From Terfezia claveryi (Eukaryota > Ascomycota > Pezizomycetes > Pezizales > Pezizaceae): a stretch of 64,000 bases of DNA. The translations under genes and the position numbers were made by a program. The notes under the pieces are model-generated. The model saw nothing but the letters and a program-made list of their open reading frames with translations. It searched no databases and had not been told where the DNA came from. The stretch covers positions 248,001 to 312,000 of the forward strand of contig WHUX01000004.1 of the NCBI GenBank assembly GCA_015179025.1, read 5' to 3'. Shown one piece after another: positions 10,176 to 20,825 of this stretch (the stretch's first letter is position 1; each line of letters opens with the position of its first letter).

Positions 10176-11013
10176 GGTATGCTATACCTGCAAACTTATG
10201 TGAAGGGCCCCAAATCGGTATTGCATTTATCGTAGCAACGGGGTACTGTAAGTAGTTTAGTCATTTTGCAAAAACAAAAAAGAAAACCCCACAGGGGCCA
10301 AAAAAAAAAAAAAAAAACCGAGTACTTAACCAGACCACAGAATAATTTCCCCGCCCCCTCCCTTCATGATTACCACATAACCACATAACCACATAACCAC
10401 AATCATATTACCATATCATAGTTGAAACATATGAACATCTCCCTCTCCCTCTTCCTCTCCCTCCCCCCCTCCAGATTAGTTGGTTTCCCTCTTTTTTTTT
10501 TTCTTCTCTTTCTAGCCAACCTATTAGGTACTTAGGTTAGGCTGTAAACGTTTAACGGCTGCGCGTGGGTTCCAAGCTCAGGGTAAAAGAAAAAAAGTAA
10601 AATCTCAAAGACTTATATAAGTACAATTAAATAATAATAATGTTTCGAAAATCCCCACGACCTTTGGGAGACTTGACTTTGCTTGATGTGCGTAGATACA
10701 GTCCGAAGGGACTACTTATCAAGGAAAAACAAGAATGAAGTGATGGTTGTGGGTTTGATGAAAATCGGGATTGGAATAAGTTATGGTAATTATGAGACCA
10801 CAGAGCCAAAAAAAAAGACAAGAGTGAAGATGAAAAAATAAAGATAAAGCAAAAGTAGATAAAAGCAAAAATATAGTATAACCCATCAAACTCTGGCCTA
10901 CTATAAACATTTCTCGCCTCACCACCCCCTCCACCCCCACTGGTCTCCGCACACCTCACCCCAAAAGAAGCAAACGAAAAATGAACAGAAAACTAACTTC
11001 TCCTCTTCCCTTC
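10176..11013. other. Intergenic with simple repeats
   Basis: Holds a poly-A run (10301-10317), an 8-bp repeat ACCACATA in about four copies (10371-10402), and pyrimidine-rich tracts (10437-10515). No gene recognised. Confidence 0.55.
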
Positions 11014-12117
11014 TCAACCCCTCACCCCTACCGCCCCTCCTACCACCAAAGTTCTCCACACATGATCCATCAACCCCCTCTCACGAACCAACTCCCTCAT
11101 CCTCTCCTTAATCTGCGTTTCTTCCTTTTCAATTCTCGCCAGCTCCTCGCGGAGACGTTGACGGGCTTCTTCGCGGGATTTGGGGGTGTGGGGGATGTGG
11201 TGGTGTTGTTTATACCTACCCTCACCACTAATACCACTATTACTAGCAGTGGTGAGAGAAGGAAGTGGTAGTGGTAGTGGTAGTGGTAGTGGTAGTCGCC
11301 CGGGATGCTGGGGTTGGGGTTGGGGTGATGATGGAGATGGGTGATCAATGTCCATGGTATTTGTACTGGTGGTGCTTGTGCTAGAGCGGGGTGGGTTAGG
11401 GTTGGGGTCTCGAAGGGATCTTTTGCTGTCTCGATCTCGCTCTCGGTCAGCTGAGGGGAAGGTGGATGTAGATGTAGATGTAGATGTGGAGTTTGAAGTA
11501 GATGTAGGTGCTGATACAGGCGCAGGAGTGTCTCGAGCTTCGAGTTTTACTACACGCTCGCGGTCTCGGTCTCGTTGTTGTTGTTCCCGTTTTTCCCGCT
11601 CACGCTCACGCTCACGGTCTCGCTCTTGTTGTTGGTGTAACCGCTCGGCCTTCTCCACCTTCTCCTTTTCCTTTTCCCTCTCCTTCTCCCTTGCTTCCCT
11701 CGCTTCTCGTACTTCCCTCCCCTCCCTCATTAACCGCTTCCTCCCCGTCCCACCCTCTTTCACCTCCACCTTCTCAACTTTCTCAACCCTTTCTACCTTC
11801 TCCGCCCTCTCTTTCACATCCCGCTCCCTCTCCCTCTTCCCTCCACCCCCCGCACCACCCTCCCTATTCCTCTCCATACCCCTCCTCCCCCTCTCCCTAG
11901 TCTCTGCTTTCGATTTCCTCAAGCTCTCCTCAACATCCCCCGATTCCCTTGATTCCCTTCGTGTATGTAATGACGACGGTGGTGGTTTGGGTAGTGAAGG
12001 TGGTGATACACGCGATGTCCTCTGCCGTTCTCGTTCTGGCGGTGGTGAGGGGGAGGGGGAGCCTGATCCTGAAGAATATGGCGAAGTATCCCGGGGGGAG
12101 GGGCGGGTTAGGGGCAT
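11014..12117 (-). CDS. Hypothetical charged low-complexity protein
   Basis: Minus-strand frame of 367 residues counted from the first ATG (12117). The same frame stays open upstream to about 12240 without another ATG, so an upstream exon is likely. The N-terminus is Ser/Pro/Arg-rich. The middle is a long E/K/R block containing EKEKEKEKVEKAER and many RDRER dipeptide runs, probably a single alpha-helix or coiled coil. A Ser/Thr/Pro-rich linker follows. The C-terminal ~60 residues are less biased (SREEARQRLREELARIEKEE, then IKERMRELVRERG) and are probably the conserved helical domain. Nuclear or RNA-associated proteins often look like this, but no family was recognised. A long antisense frame (11348-12277) arises from the purine/pyrimidine bias. 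Confidence 0.55.
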   Translation of the reverse strand: MPLTRPSPRDTSPYSSGSGSPSPSPPPERERQRTSRVSPPSLPKPPPSSLHTRRESRESGDVEESLRKSKAETRERGRRGMERNREGGAGGGGKRERERDVKERAEKVERVEKVEKVEVKEGGTGRKRLMREGREVREAREAREKEREKEKEKVEKAERLHQQQERDREREREREKREQQQRDRDRERVVKLEARDTPAPVSAPTSTSNSTSTSTSTSTFPSADRERDRDSKRSLRDPNPNPPRSSTSTTSTNTMDIDHPSPSSPQPQPQHPGRLPLPLPLPLPLPSLTTASNSGISGEGRYKQHHHIPHTPKSREEARQRLREELARIEKEETQIKERMRELVRERGLMDHVWRTLVVGGAVGVRG

Positions 12118-12412
12118 TGGGTATTTGGTGTTTATGGTTGGGGTCAAGGTCTGGATGAGTCGGTGGGCTTGGTTTGAGATTTGGCTATTGGCGGCAAGGT
12201 GTAACCGGGACGATCTGGTTCGCTCGTACAGTGGTTGTTGGATATATTATATTATTCTTATAAGGCAATTAAGGTAGCAACTCCCAGACCATATTTCCAT
12301 TGGGAACTGATTGAACAATAAACGGTAGTGAGTCGTTGGCGTCACACAAGAGGTCCCAATATATATCACGTGACCTCCCATACTTCGACCTCAAGAACCG
12401 AAAGAGGTCGTT

Positions 12413-12427
12413 GTGCCAACCAGACTA
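12413..12427 (-). repeat. Solo copy of dispersed 15-bp motif
   Basis: GTGCCAACCAGACTA, exact reverse complement of the consensus TAGTCTGGTTGGCAC. Confidence 0.7.
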
Positions 12428-12780
12428 CCATGAACCAATATCGTTATATATATGTTCGTCACATCTTGAATTCCCATAGATGAATTCTCTTCCTTACTAT
12501 AGCTATTCTACATGATCCCGCTCACAAAACGCAGCCCAGTGAACAGGCCGCCCTTTGTTTTCTCATTAGGCAACCTGCTCAACCACGAACGAGTACGACT
12601 AATGAATGCCAACCCGACCCCTATTAAGATTGAAATGTCTATCCAGAAGATGAAGTGGGATTCATCGGTTCCAAATGCATCCATCAATACGATGTAATCT
12701 GAGCACAGCATGTCTGGGTGTCGTCTACGAGAGATGGTGGTTTAGAGGAGAGTCCATATTTACTGTAGAGATCATATAGC

Positions 12781-12794
12781 TAGTCTGGTTTGCA
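12781..12794 (+). repeat. Solo copy of dispersed motif (variant)
   Basis: TAGTCTGGTTTGCA, matching the first ten bases of the consensus. Confidence 0.6.
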
Positions 12795-13369
12795 AATCCA
12801 TGTACTTCTGCAAAGTCAGTTTATAGCACCCAATGATATATTTATACATATAATACATACAAGTTAGAGATATGTATGTATAATATAAGTTAAGAAAAAA
12901 AAAGAGGGGCTGCTTCGCTGATACACAAGTTAGCTAATGGCTTCCCTGCGTGGCTTTTTTACATCATATACCTACCGAAATATTGCCTTACGTAGTCCCT
13001 TTCTCTATCTTGTTTGGCTAACACTCACTAGATGAGGACAGCTCAGTGCATGAAGCAAGGTTGAAGTAGTGACATAGTTAATATCTCTCCGGAGTCGGCG
13101 GATGGGGCAGCAATTTCGCCAGCTATAGCTCACAGTTCTCACAAGGCTGTGCATGAGGCAAGATTAGGGCAGCGAACCCACAAGCATAGTTCATAGCTCT
13201 CAGTGCGTGAGGGCAGGAATTTGGATGGCTAAAGGCAATTTACGTGATATAGAAGTTCAGGCCCGATAAGATGGTGAGGTCACCCCATGCGAGAGGTAGT
13301 ATGGAAATGGTACGTCGTGAAGAAGCCGACTGGGTTTACAGGATCAAGCGTAGAGAACTTCCCAACCAG

Positions 13370-14480
13370 AGTAGTAGAGAGGGAGATAACCAACAGGCCC
13401 TGAATTCAGTCCTGACATTGATATTGATAAACGGAAGTCGGTAGCATAAAAAATTGAAAGAGAAGAATGGCAAGAAAATCTATATAGAAAGTTAAATGGA
13501 ATGCATGACGGAAAAAAATTCAAAAAGAACACGATGAGACCAAAGAGCCATACTGTTGATGATAGTGGCCCTAGAGAAGTTTATCTTAACCATTACCACG
13601 CCGCTGGTTACAGTGTTTCCCATCCATCTTTTGGCAGACTCCCTCGCCCGCATGCATACATATTGCGCGGTGTAAGATGCAGGGTAGTGAGTGGTGGTTC
13701 CCCGCTTAAAGAATCACACATGGGATTGGAATACTACAACCTATGTCAGTAACGTATTTCCCCCCGACCGAATGGAATTCAGGGAACTCACCAGCAGCAG
13801 GTTGTCTCCCCGCATTCGAAACAAGGCATCTGACCACCGGATCCAGCGGGGCTCTTGATCAGAGGAGCCTTCTCCCCTAGTTGGTTAAGGTTGAGGATAG
13901 CAGGAGAAGTAGAATGGCACATTTTTTAGACTGATAATTGATAAAGCTAGTAAAAAATGAGTATCCTAATCACCTTCCCAAAAACTAGAGTACCAAAATC
14001 CACGGGTTAGTGAACTGCCCACGCTCCAAACAAGCTTATTATCTTCTAAGAAACGTGAGAAGGTGTTGCTTCAGAGTAAAATAGCACAAAACGATCAACA
14101 CCCTCACGAGCATGTAAGTACCCATGAGTCTGATGGGGTTGGAACAAATTATGGCTTTTTCTCATCACACTCCAACAGACAGGATGGAAAATTTTGAGAC
14201 GAAAAAACGTATCGACGGAAAGCCAGTTGCGAGAAATGGCATGGTGACCCGCATGATGACGGTAGCCCAGATGAAATGCATCAAGCAACGGTAAAGACTT
14301 GCTTCCACCGGTTTCGTTTTCAACTTGTCTTAGATAAGTTCAGAAGAGTGAATTCTTCCTTCCCGGCACCAAGGCAACGTGAAAGGTAAGACGAGAAAGA
14401 TAAAAATTCACATACCTTTTAATACAGGTGAATAGTTCGCTGTGAGGGTAGGGAAGGATGTCAATAATGAATGGTCAATG
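13370..14480. repeat. Degenerate ~1.1-kb duplication, copy 1
   Basis: Colinear with 14815-15800. Shared anchors include TGATAAACGNAAGTNGGTAG, the segment around CTCACCAGC, GACTGATAATTGATAAAGCT, CCAAACAAGCTTATTATC, GTCTGATGGGGTTGGAACA with ATGGCTTTTTCTCATCA, and CAATGAGCAAAATAT. Minus-strand frames in both copies read MRKSHNLFQPHQTHGYL or MRKSHILFQPHQTHGYL, then EATP, but are soon broken. Probably an old transposon or gene relic, possibly altered by C-to-T mutation. Confidence 0.6.
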
Positions 14481-14650
14481 AGCAAAATATCACGAGAATA
14501 GGTGACAAGACGACGTTGGGAGTAGATAAGGCGATCAGGACCCCGATCAGGTTCAGTAATGATGTCTTTGGTTACGAAACTTGGCAGTGGAGACGTCTGG
14601 TTGGCACGTGGAGAATAGGGAAGCCGAAAGCCAGACTATAAATACTAACC

Positions 14651-14679
14651 TAGTCTGGCTTGCAGTGCCAACCAGACTA
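14651..14679. repeat. Paired (head-to-head) copy of dispersed motif
   Basis: TAGTCTGGCTTGC and TGCCAACCAGACTA face each other with a two-base gap, forming an imperfect 29-bp palindrome. Confidence 0.75.
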
Positions 14680-14814
14680 ATACTAAACAGTCCGTTTATT
14701 TCGGTTATGAAGCACGGTTCCTAGACTAACTGAACTTTTTTACCTGTACGGTTAAATTGTCAAGATCTACGTGAGTATGTCTACGCTGAGTGAATTGATG
14801 TATATATCAGAATG

Positions 14815-15800
14815 AATTGGCTACCACTATTGATAAACGTAAGTAGGTAGTATACCTCTACGAGGTCTGGGCATGAGACTAGTAGTATAAAAACCGAAAG
14901 AACCCGATTTAAGGTACCCATCAAATAAATCGGCCGGGCACAACCCAGAATGTAGAGCAGAAAGTAAATAAAACCAACTGCAAAAAATAAAAATAAAAAT
15001 AAACCAATAATAAACCAGGTGACCGTATTGTATCGTATCTTAGCCACCCCTGTCGGTTGCAGTGTTCCCTCTCGAGTGCCAACCAGACTACCACTTTGGG
15101 CATGGGTGGTGATGGGGCAAGATTAGTTATCAAACCCGCCGGCTCCCGCCGACTCAAGCCTGCGGTCTCCCAGCTTAACAATAGTGCATGGTGCTGGAAT
15201 ACTGCAGTCTGTCAGTAACGTTGTTTTCTCTCGACCAAACAGAATCTGAGGGAACTCACCAGCGGCAGCTGCATTCCCCACAATCGACACATGGCACCTG
15301 ACCACCTGATTCATCTCTGGTGGGCATGACCCCTCCCGTGGCAAGAAGGCACATTTGATTGACTGATAATTGATAAAGCTAGTGTTATACCCTAGTCACT
15401 TTCCAAAAATTGACGGGTTAGCGAACAGCCCACGTTCCAAACAAGCTTATTATCATTCGAAGAAAAAGGGGGTGTGGCTTCAGAGGAAAATAGCACTAAA
15501 TGATCGACATTCCCACGAGCTTGTAAATACCCGTGGGTCTGATGGGGTTGGAACAGAATATGGCTTTTTCTCATCATAGAACAACACTCCAATTGAGACG
15601 AAAAATCAAGTTTCCATCGAATGGAAAGCCCAGTTGCCCAGAGACTTGTTTTCCTAAACGCATCAAGTCTTCTTCCTTCTCAATACCAAGGCAACATGAA
15701 AGCAAATGCAAGGCGATTGTCAGGAAAAACGAAAGGAAAATTCACATACCTCTACTATGAGCGATTACTTTGCTGTGAGTGTTGAGGAAGAATCGTCAAT
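14815..15800. repeat. Degenerate ~1.1-kb duplication, copy 2
   Basis: Second copy of the unit at 13370-14480, offset about 1.4 kb, same orientation. A copy of the 15-bp motif (15076-15090) is present here but not at the corresponding place in copy 1, where the sequence is TTTTGGCAGACTCCC. This suggests the motif arrived or decayed after duplication. Confidence 0.6.
15076..15090 (-). repeat. Solo copy of dispersed 15-bp motif
   Basis: GTGCCAACCAGACTA, perfect match to the consensus on the minus strand, within duplication copy 2. Confidence 0.7.
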
Positions 15801-16186
15801 GAGCAAAATATTATGAAATATATAAGATGTGAGGAGGTAGAGGATGCAGTGTAGAGTTTGTATATGCGAGTAAGGAACGAAAGTTAAGAATCGGCTCTAT
15901 TTATCAGTTTATTCCCCCTGTTACTGCTGATCCTCATAGGATTGGATTGGCCCTCGAGATAAAATAACCCCTCGAGATAAAATTACCCCTCTCGCAATAA
16001 TCCTAGCTGGCGCCGATACGCAGCATACGCCGCAGGCGCCGCAATTGGTTAAAGATATATACTTATTTATCCTGTCCAATAACATCTCACGGTCGAGGAA
16101 CCCTCGTACACGAAGAGCGTATAGTACCGGCATTCTGTAAAGGATATCGTATGTGCTTGTAGCAGAATTCAGATCTTCTCGTCCCA

Positions 16187-16640
16187 TTATTGTCTCAACC
16201 TATCTTTCTCTAAGATATTTTCTGTAAGTCCCCACAATCTATGCAAAATCCACAACCGAACGAATAGGAAAATGTCGTACAGTAAAGAAAATGCGAAAAA
16301 GGTAAGTAATGCTGTGATGTAAAAAAGCAAACCATTTTTTTCCGCCGATTGACGCAAAACATACAGAAAAAACAAAGGAGCCCCTGAAACAAATGAGATA
16401 CAAGAGAAGAAAAATACCAGTATGATAGACATGGAAGTAATTACAACCATATGAAATGGGGTATCTAATAGCTGAACAGTAAGTGTGCTTAACCACGATA
16501 GTCGCCTAAGAAACACGGTACCAAAAGGCCCCGAGGACAGCTATTAGTAAATAGGAAAGGGCGGGAAGAAACCATGGATCCGGCCTCGGAAATGTGTTTT
16601 TGTCGATATGAGCCCAACCAAAGAAACTGTGCTGCCACTG
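16187..16640 (-). pseudogene. Possible decayed multi-span membrane protein gene
   Basis: Two minus-strand frames abut. One (about 16640-16500) reads FFGWAHIDKNTFPRPDPW then LPALSYLLIAVLGAFWYRVS before a TAG. The next frame (16516-16187) continues RRLSWLSTLTVQLL, then hydrophobic stretches around SMSIILVFFFSCISF and ALLTFFAFSLLYDIFLF, ending ILEKDRLRQ. Three to four membrane spans in adjacent frames suggest one gene broken by a small frameshift. It could equally be chance hydrophobicity in T-rich DNA. Family not recognised. Confidence 0.3.
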
Positions 16641-16688
16641 TGCACATAGTTGAATTCCAAAAAAAAAAAGGTGGTTCTGACACCCAGC

Positions 16689-18397
16689 TCACCGCACTTT
16701 ACCCCAGCTCTTCAAATCCTCCCTTACTGCTACTTCGTCCACCTCCCCCCTCCCAGTAAGCTCCCTCTCCGCGTGATTTGGGAATTTCAGAATGCTGCCA
16801 TCCGAGAATTTCCTCCCAACCCTTGGTAACCCCGCAGAACCCGAGGTACCCATTATGGCCGAAGTCTCCAAACCGGTTTCGATACCCCATGACACGAACG
16901 CCTTTCTCCTCTCGCTTCCGGCCAAAGACTTTGCATCTGCATCGCGAGTATTACTACGCATCATTCTCCTCCTTTCAGCAATTGAGCCCCCACTTCCCTC
17001 AGTCCCTGCACTCTGGGAATCCGAATCGCTGCCACCCTCAACCAAGCTCAACTTGCTGGATGCTTTGCTGGACGCTATACTAGCCCTGTCTGTCTGATTA
17101 TTTAGCCGATGAGACATTGTAGGTATCTGTATCGAATCGCCACTTGGAGTCGGCATTTGTGGAGACCACCATCCCACCCGGCTGCTTGCTATAGATGATG
17201 CACCTGAAGCCAATTTGAAGCTGTTTGACGTCGAGTCAGAGTTTGGACTGAGATGGGCCCCGTTCGATACCCATCCATCACCACCGGCAAAGATATCCTC
17301 GATGCATTCTTCTGCGTTGAGCTCTCCAGCTTGTAGGTGCCAACTAGCGGCAAGGGTGCCACGATACATATCCTGCTTTGCTCCCATCTCGCGAGAACGA
17401 GAGGCTAGGGTCATGATATCGAGATCTTTCTTCTGTGTCTTTTGTAGTGGCTGCTGATCCCCGTTTGAGATTATGCCAGCAATACCACCAAAAACCTGTG
17501 CCCCACGGAGTGGCGGTGGGCAGAAGTTTGTATCTCCAGATACTTGTGTCATGGCGATTGTAACCTACACATATCCGAATCAGCACCGCAATCTAGAACA
17601 AAATGCCATATTCGAGTCCAACCTTCAAGGTCGAGTTGATTTTGCTCTCTTGCATGAGATATCTCCTCGTCTCTTTCTCCACTCCTGCATACTCGGCTAG
17701 ATTCAATGTAACAGTCCCAAGCATTATCCTCTCCCGCCCAGAATATTCCTGATTGATCTCAAACATGACCAACTGCTCATTGAGCATTCCGCTCCGATCC
17801 ACCGTCATCCTGATATTTGAGACATTCCTTTCATACCTCCAGTTGACCTTGTGCTCTTTTATCAGTGCCTTATCCGTGCGACCTCTTGCATCGCCTTTGG
17901 TTGAGTTATGAAGGTGCCATTTGACGTATGCAGCTCCGGACACGAGTGGAACGTTGTTCAAATCATGTATCTGCACATCGGTTAGGATCAACGGTCTTGC
18001 ACAGGAAAAATAAAATAAAATAACGATGTGCATACTTGCAGTGTAAGGTTGAATCGGGGCTGCAGTTTGGTAACCAGTCAGTCAATCGGTATATTTACTA
18101 GATACAAAAGGTACCAACCTTTCGACTTTTAGGAACTAATACGTTATCCAAGCAATAGGGAAATGTTAGTACTCTCCTCTTTATTATACGTATCGAGCCC
18201 TCGGGGCTACTATCGGCAACGGAAGGCTTGAAGGAGCTTGTTGGCGATGGGAAAGGGGTGGTAGTAGGAGTGCTCGTTCCAGAAGATGAACATGATGAGG
18301 AGGAAGGCGCCTCAACAGGTGAAGAGAAGTCATAGATGGTAGGTAGAGGAATAGACAATCTCTTCACACTTGGTTGGACCATTGTTTCATCACACAA
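16689..18397 (-). CDS. NT-C2 domain protein (EEIG1/EHBP1 N-terminal type)
   Basis: Four exons: 18397-18119, 18059-18036, 17970-17623, 17564-16689; introns 59, 65 and 58 nt, all in frame; 508 residues. The second exon is only 24 nt (PRFNLTLQ). The spliced product reads VPKSRKPRFNLTLQIHDLNN, then VPLVSGAAYVKWHL, then RGRTDKALIKEHKVNW, then LGTVTLNLAEYAG. That is the fungal form of the NT-C2 fold (EEIG1/EHBP1 family, residues ~86-225), a membrane- or protein-binding C2-like module. The next block ends PPPLRGAQVFGGIAGII, conserved in fungal members. The C-terminal ~200 residues are Ser-rich and disordered. Family members are thought to act as adaptors in membrane traffic; the partner here is unknown. 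It is divergent from med31. Confidence 0.85.
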
Positions 18398-19818
18398 CTA
18401 CCACAGGAAACAAATAGAGCTGGGCAGAATAGCTGGCAGGTTGGGGGGAGGGATGGGAATATATCAAAGAACTTACCAAAAGTGTGCATATTTGTTCACC
18501 CGAAGTGATAGTAGCTTATTTCTACGTACTGGTATCCTTGGGAGAAATTGTCGCAGGTATGCGTGCGGTACTTCTCGTGATCGCTTTTCGACACACCTAC
18601 GTTTACTATTGTAAACGACTGATGTGCGCGTCCCGTGGATTGCTAATTGCTGCGAGCGAGGATTGGAGATGCGTGCTTAAAAGGGAGAAATGAGTGTGTT
18701 CAACTGTTCAGGGAATGCGGAGAAACCCAGCAATGGACAAATTAACTTTCACTTTGCCTAAGCTGTGTTCAGCAAGGCGTGCTGGGAGGTGTTTGGGACG
18801 AGGAGTGGGTGAGGCCAGCTTTCGATACTTCGATCAGCTTGAGAGTGTATGACCTGCTGCGCTGCTTGTACCTTGCTACTCTCACGCTGCATCCATAGAT
18901 AAGCGTCAACCGGCAAGGCACAAGTACTAACTATGTATGTATTTGGTACCTTGTAGTAATGTTATGTAGGATGAGAGATATGTGTGAATGTGGAGAATTG
19001 GTTACTTGTGAGGACTCGGTCGAGCTGTAGTGTAGCTAGGCAGGTAGGTGTATGATATGGGTAGCGATTGGACAGTACAAGGAAATTCCTGGTCGCCACA
19101 CGTCGCAACAATTACCAGTAACTGGTATGTATGTCCCTGTGTCTCGACTTCCCTGTTGTCGTCTCGTGTCCAGTTGATTTGTTGACAGGATCCCACTGGA
19201 GCTCTGAAACCTACTCTTGTGATGGCACGAAAATGAGGCCGAAATGCTTTTTGTTGGGAGCGAACGTAGGAAGCCGGGGGAGGCAGTAGAAGCTGGAAGA
19301 ATGTAGATAAGAATTCAGGTGATGTGCTGCAACCTTTAGAAATGAGTGTATGAGAATTAACAAAATGAATGTGGCCGTGGCCTCAAGGTCTCTTCTCATA
19401 TACGGGAAAGAAAGACACTGGTATTTGCTGAGTAGAAGAACGGGAATATGACTGTGAATTTGCCCACGCCGTCCCCAAAACCTCCTAGTATTATTAAGTT
19501 AAGAAGTTATCAAGAAGTTATCAAGGAACAAAACGCTGGCAAAAGGGGCGTGGAAATGAACGAATAACTTTCCGGCAGCTCTCCGGCAGCTTTCCGCTCA
19601 ACTTAAACTCCTGAAAGGCGGCTCTTGCGCAGTCGGTAATTTCGTTACCTAGGTTTGGGAGTGGCCGACCTGGGGTTAGACGAAACCCCACTCGAACGTA
19701 AGTCAGGATACAACTACAACCTACGGTACCGGTACCACCGGTATCGAAAGAACCTTGTTGGCCTTGGTAGGTCCAAGTCTTGACCTTTCCGTTCTCTCCA
19801 CCAACATTTCCCAAAATT
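18398..19818. other. Divergent intergenic region between the NT-C2 gene and med31
   Basis: About 1.4 kb presumably holding both promoters. No gene recognised. Contains one TACCGGTACC palindrome at 19727-19736 close upstream of med31. Confidence 0.5.
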
Positions 19819-20318
19819 ATGGCACAGCCGCCAGTAGAACAGTTCACTCGGCTCGAGGTGGAGTTGGAGGCAAGTGACTATCCCACAGATTTTACTGGTC
19901 ATTCCCGCTAACTCTATTCTTGTTTCAGTTTGTGCAATGTCTCGCCAACCCTCTCTACCTCAATTATCTCGCCCAGTCACAGTACTTTGAGAGTCCTGCC
20001 TTCATCGCCTACCTGGAGTATCTCGAGTACTTTCGCCAGCCTGAATACACAAAACTCCTAACATACCCGAGCTACTCGCTCAATGCTCTCTCCCTGCTGA
20101 AACAGCCAGCTTTCAGGAATGATATCATGAATCCTCATACAGCTAAGATTATGGTAGATGATGGGATTGCTGGGGTTACGGCGCTGATGGCACAGCAGAG
20201 AGGGAGGGAAAATGCAATTGGCGGTGAGGCACAAGGTGCTGGTGCTGGTGGTGCCAGTGGGGGTGAGGATGGGCAGGCCGTGAGTGGAGAGGTGGCAAAG
20301 ATGAATGGGCGAGCGTGA
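19819..20318 (+). CDS. med31: Mediator complex subunit 31 (Soh1)
   Basis: Two exons, 19819-19869 and 19929-20318; 146 residues. The spliced product reads FTRLEVELEFVQCLANPLYL, then NYLAQSQYFESPAFIAYLEY, then LEYFRQPEYTKLL, then YPSYSLNALSLL. This is the Med31/Soh1 signature of four helices around the FVQCLANPxYLxYLAQ core, nearly filling the protein. The last ~35 residues are a Gly/Ala-rich fungal tail. Med31 sits in the Mediator middle module, contacts Med7, and couples activators to RNA polymerase II in the nucleus. The 59-nt intron begins GCAAGT rather than GT; the alternative of no splicing hits divergence and breaks the conserved ELEFVQ junction, so the GC-AG intron is preferred. Length is normal for the family. 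Confidence 0.93.
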
Positions 20319-20825
20319 ATCGGCTGAGTCGATACTTTATATTCTTGCAACATTGTTGCGGCGCGGAATTAGGCGCGCGCGAGAAGCAAAGCTTTATATA
20401 ACCTATTATATTTGGATGCATAGTGTGGAGTTTGTTCAAGGAGTTCATTAGACGCTTTTTGTATATTGAGCCGGTGGCCGTGCCCGGGAACGCCTGATCT
20501 CAAACAACCTCTACCAGGTATCACTGCGGTTTATGTATAGAGTACAGGTCTCGGTCACTTGATCCTTGTCCGCAATTATAATGCTGGCGGTGAGCGGCCC
20601 AAACGGAGCTTTACTGGCAAGCTAGTCTCCCTTATTTGTAACGAATATGTACACGTACGGTGCGACGTCATAACCAGACTCGAAGCGGATGCATCTTAAA
20701 CCGTTTCGTTACCTCAGGCTTATCGCCGGATTCAATTGAATATCCGGCCTTTCTTCCCTGGCACGGATTGACACAAGACCATATATCTCAATTGGCAAGT
20801 TTCCAAACCCGTGGAGCCCATTGCC
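20319..20825. other. Intergenic, no gene recognised
   Basis: Short spacer between med31 and the hydrolase gene. It holds a GCGGCGCGGAATTAGGCGCG G/C island near 20356-20375 and otherwise nothing identifiable. Confidence 0.4.

Larger units (their letters stand above)
12118..13369. other. Intergenic; two solo copies of the dispersed motif
   Basis: Apart from motif copies at 12413 and 12781 nothing is recognised. A loose ~110-bp internal duplication (GTGCATGARGCAAG) occurs near 13048 and 13148. Confidence 0.45.

Noticed and set aside
11348..12277. 309-codon plus-strand frame antisense to the charged protein gene
   Set aside because: It is Ser/Arg/Phe/Leu-biased exactly as expected from the complement of E/K/R/Ser codons; the minus strand has the more protein-like C-terminal domain.
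19521..19847. 108-codon minus-strand frame upstream of and overlapping med31
   Set aside because: Overlaps the med31 start exon antisense and has no recognisable family.
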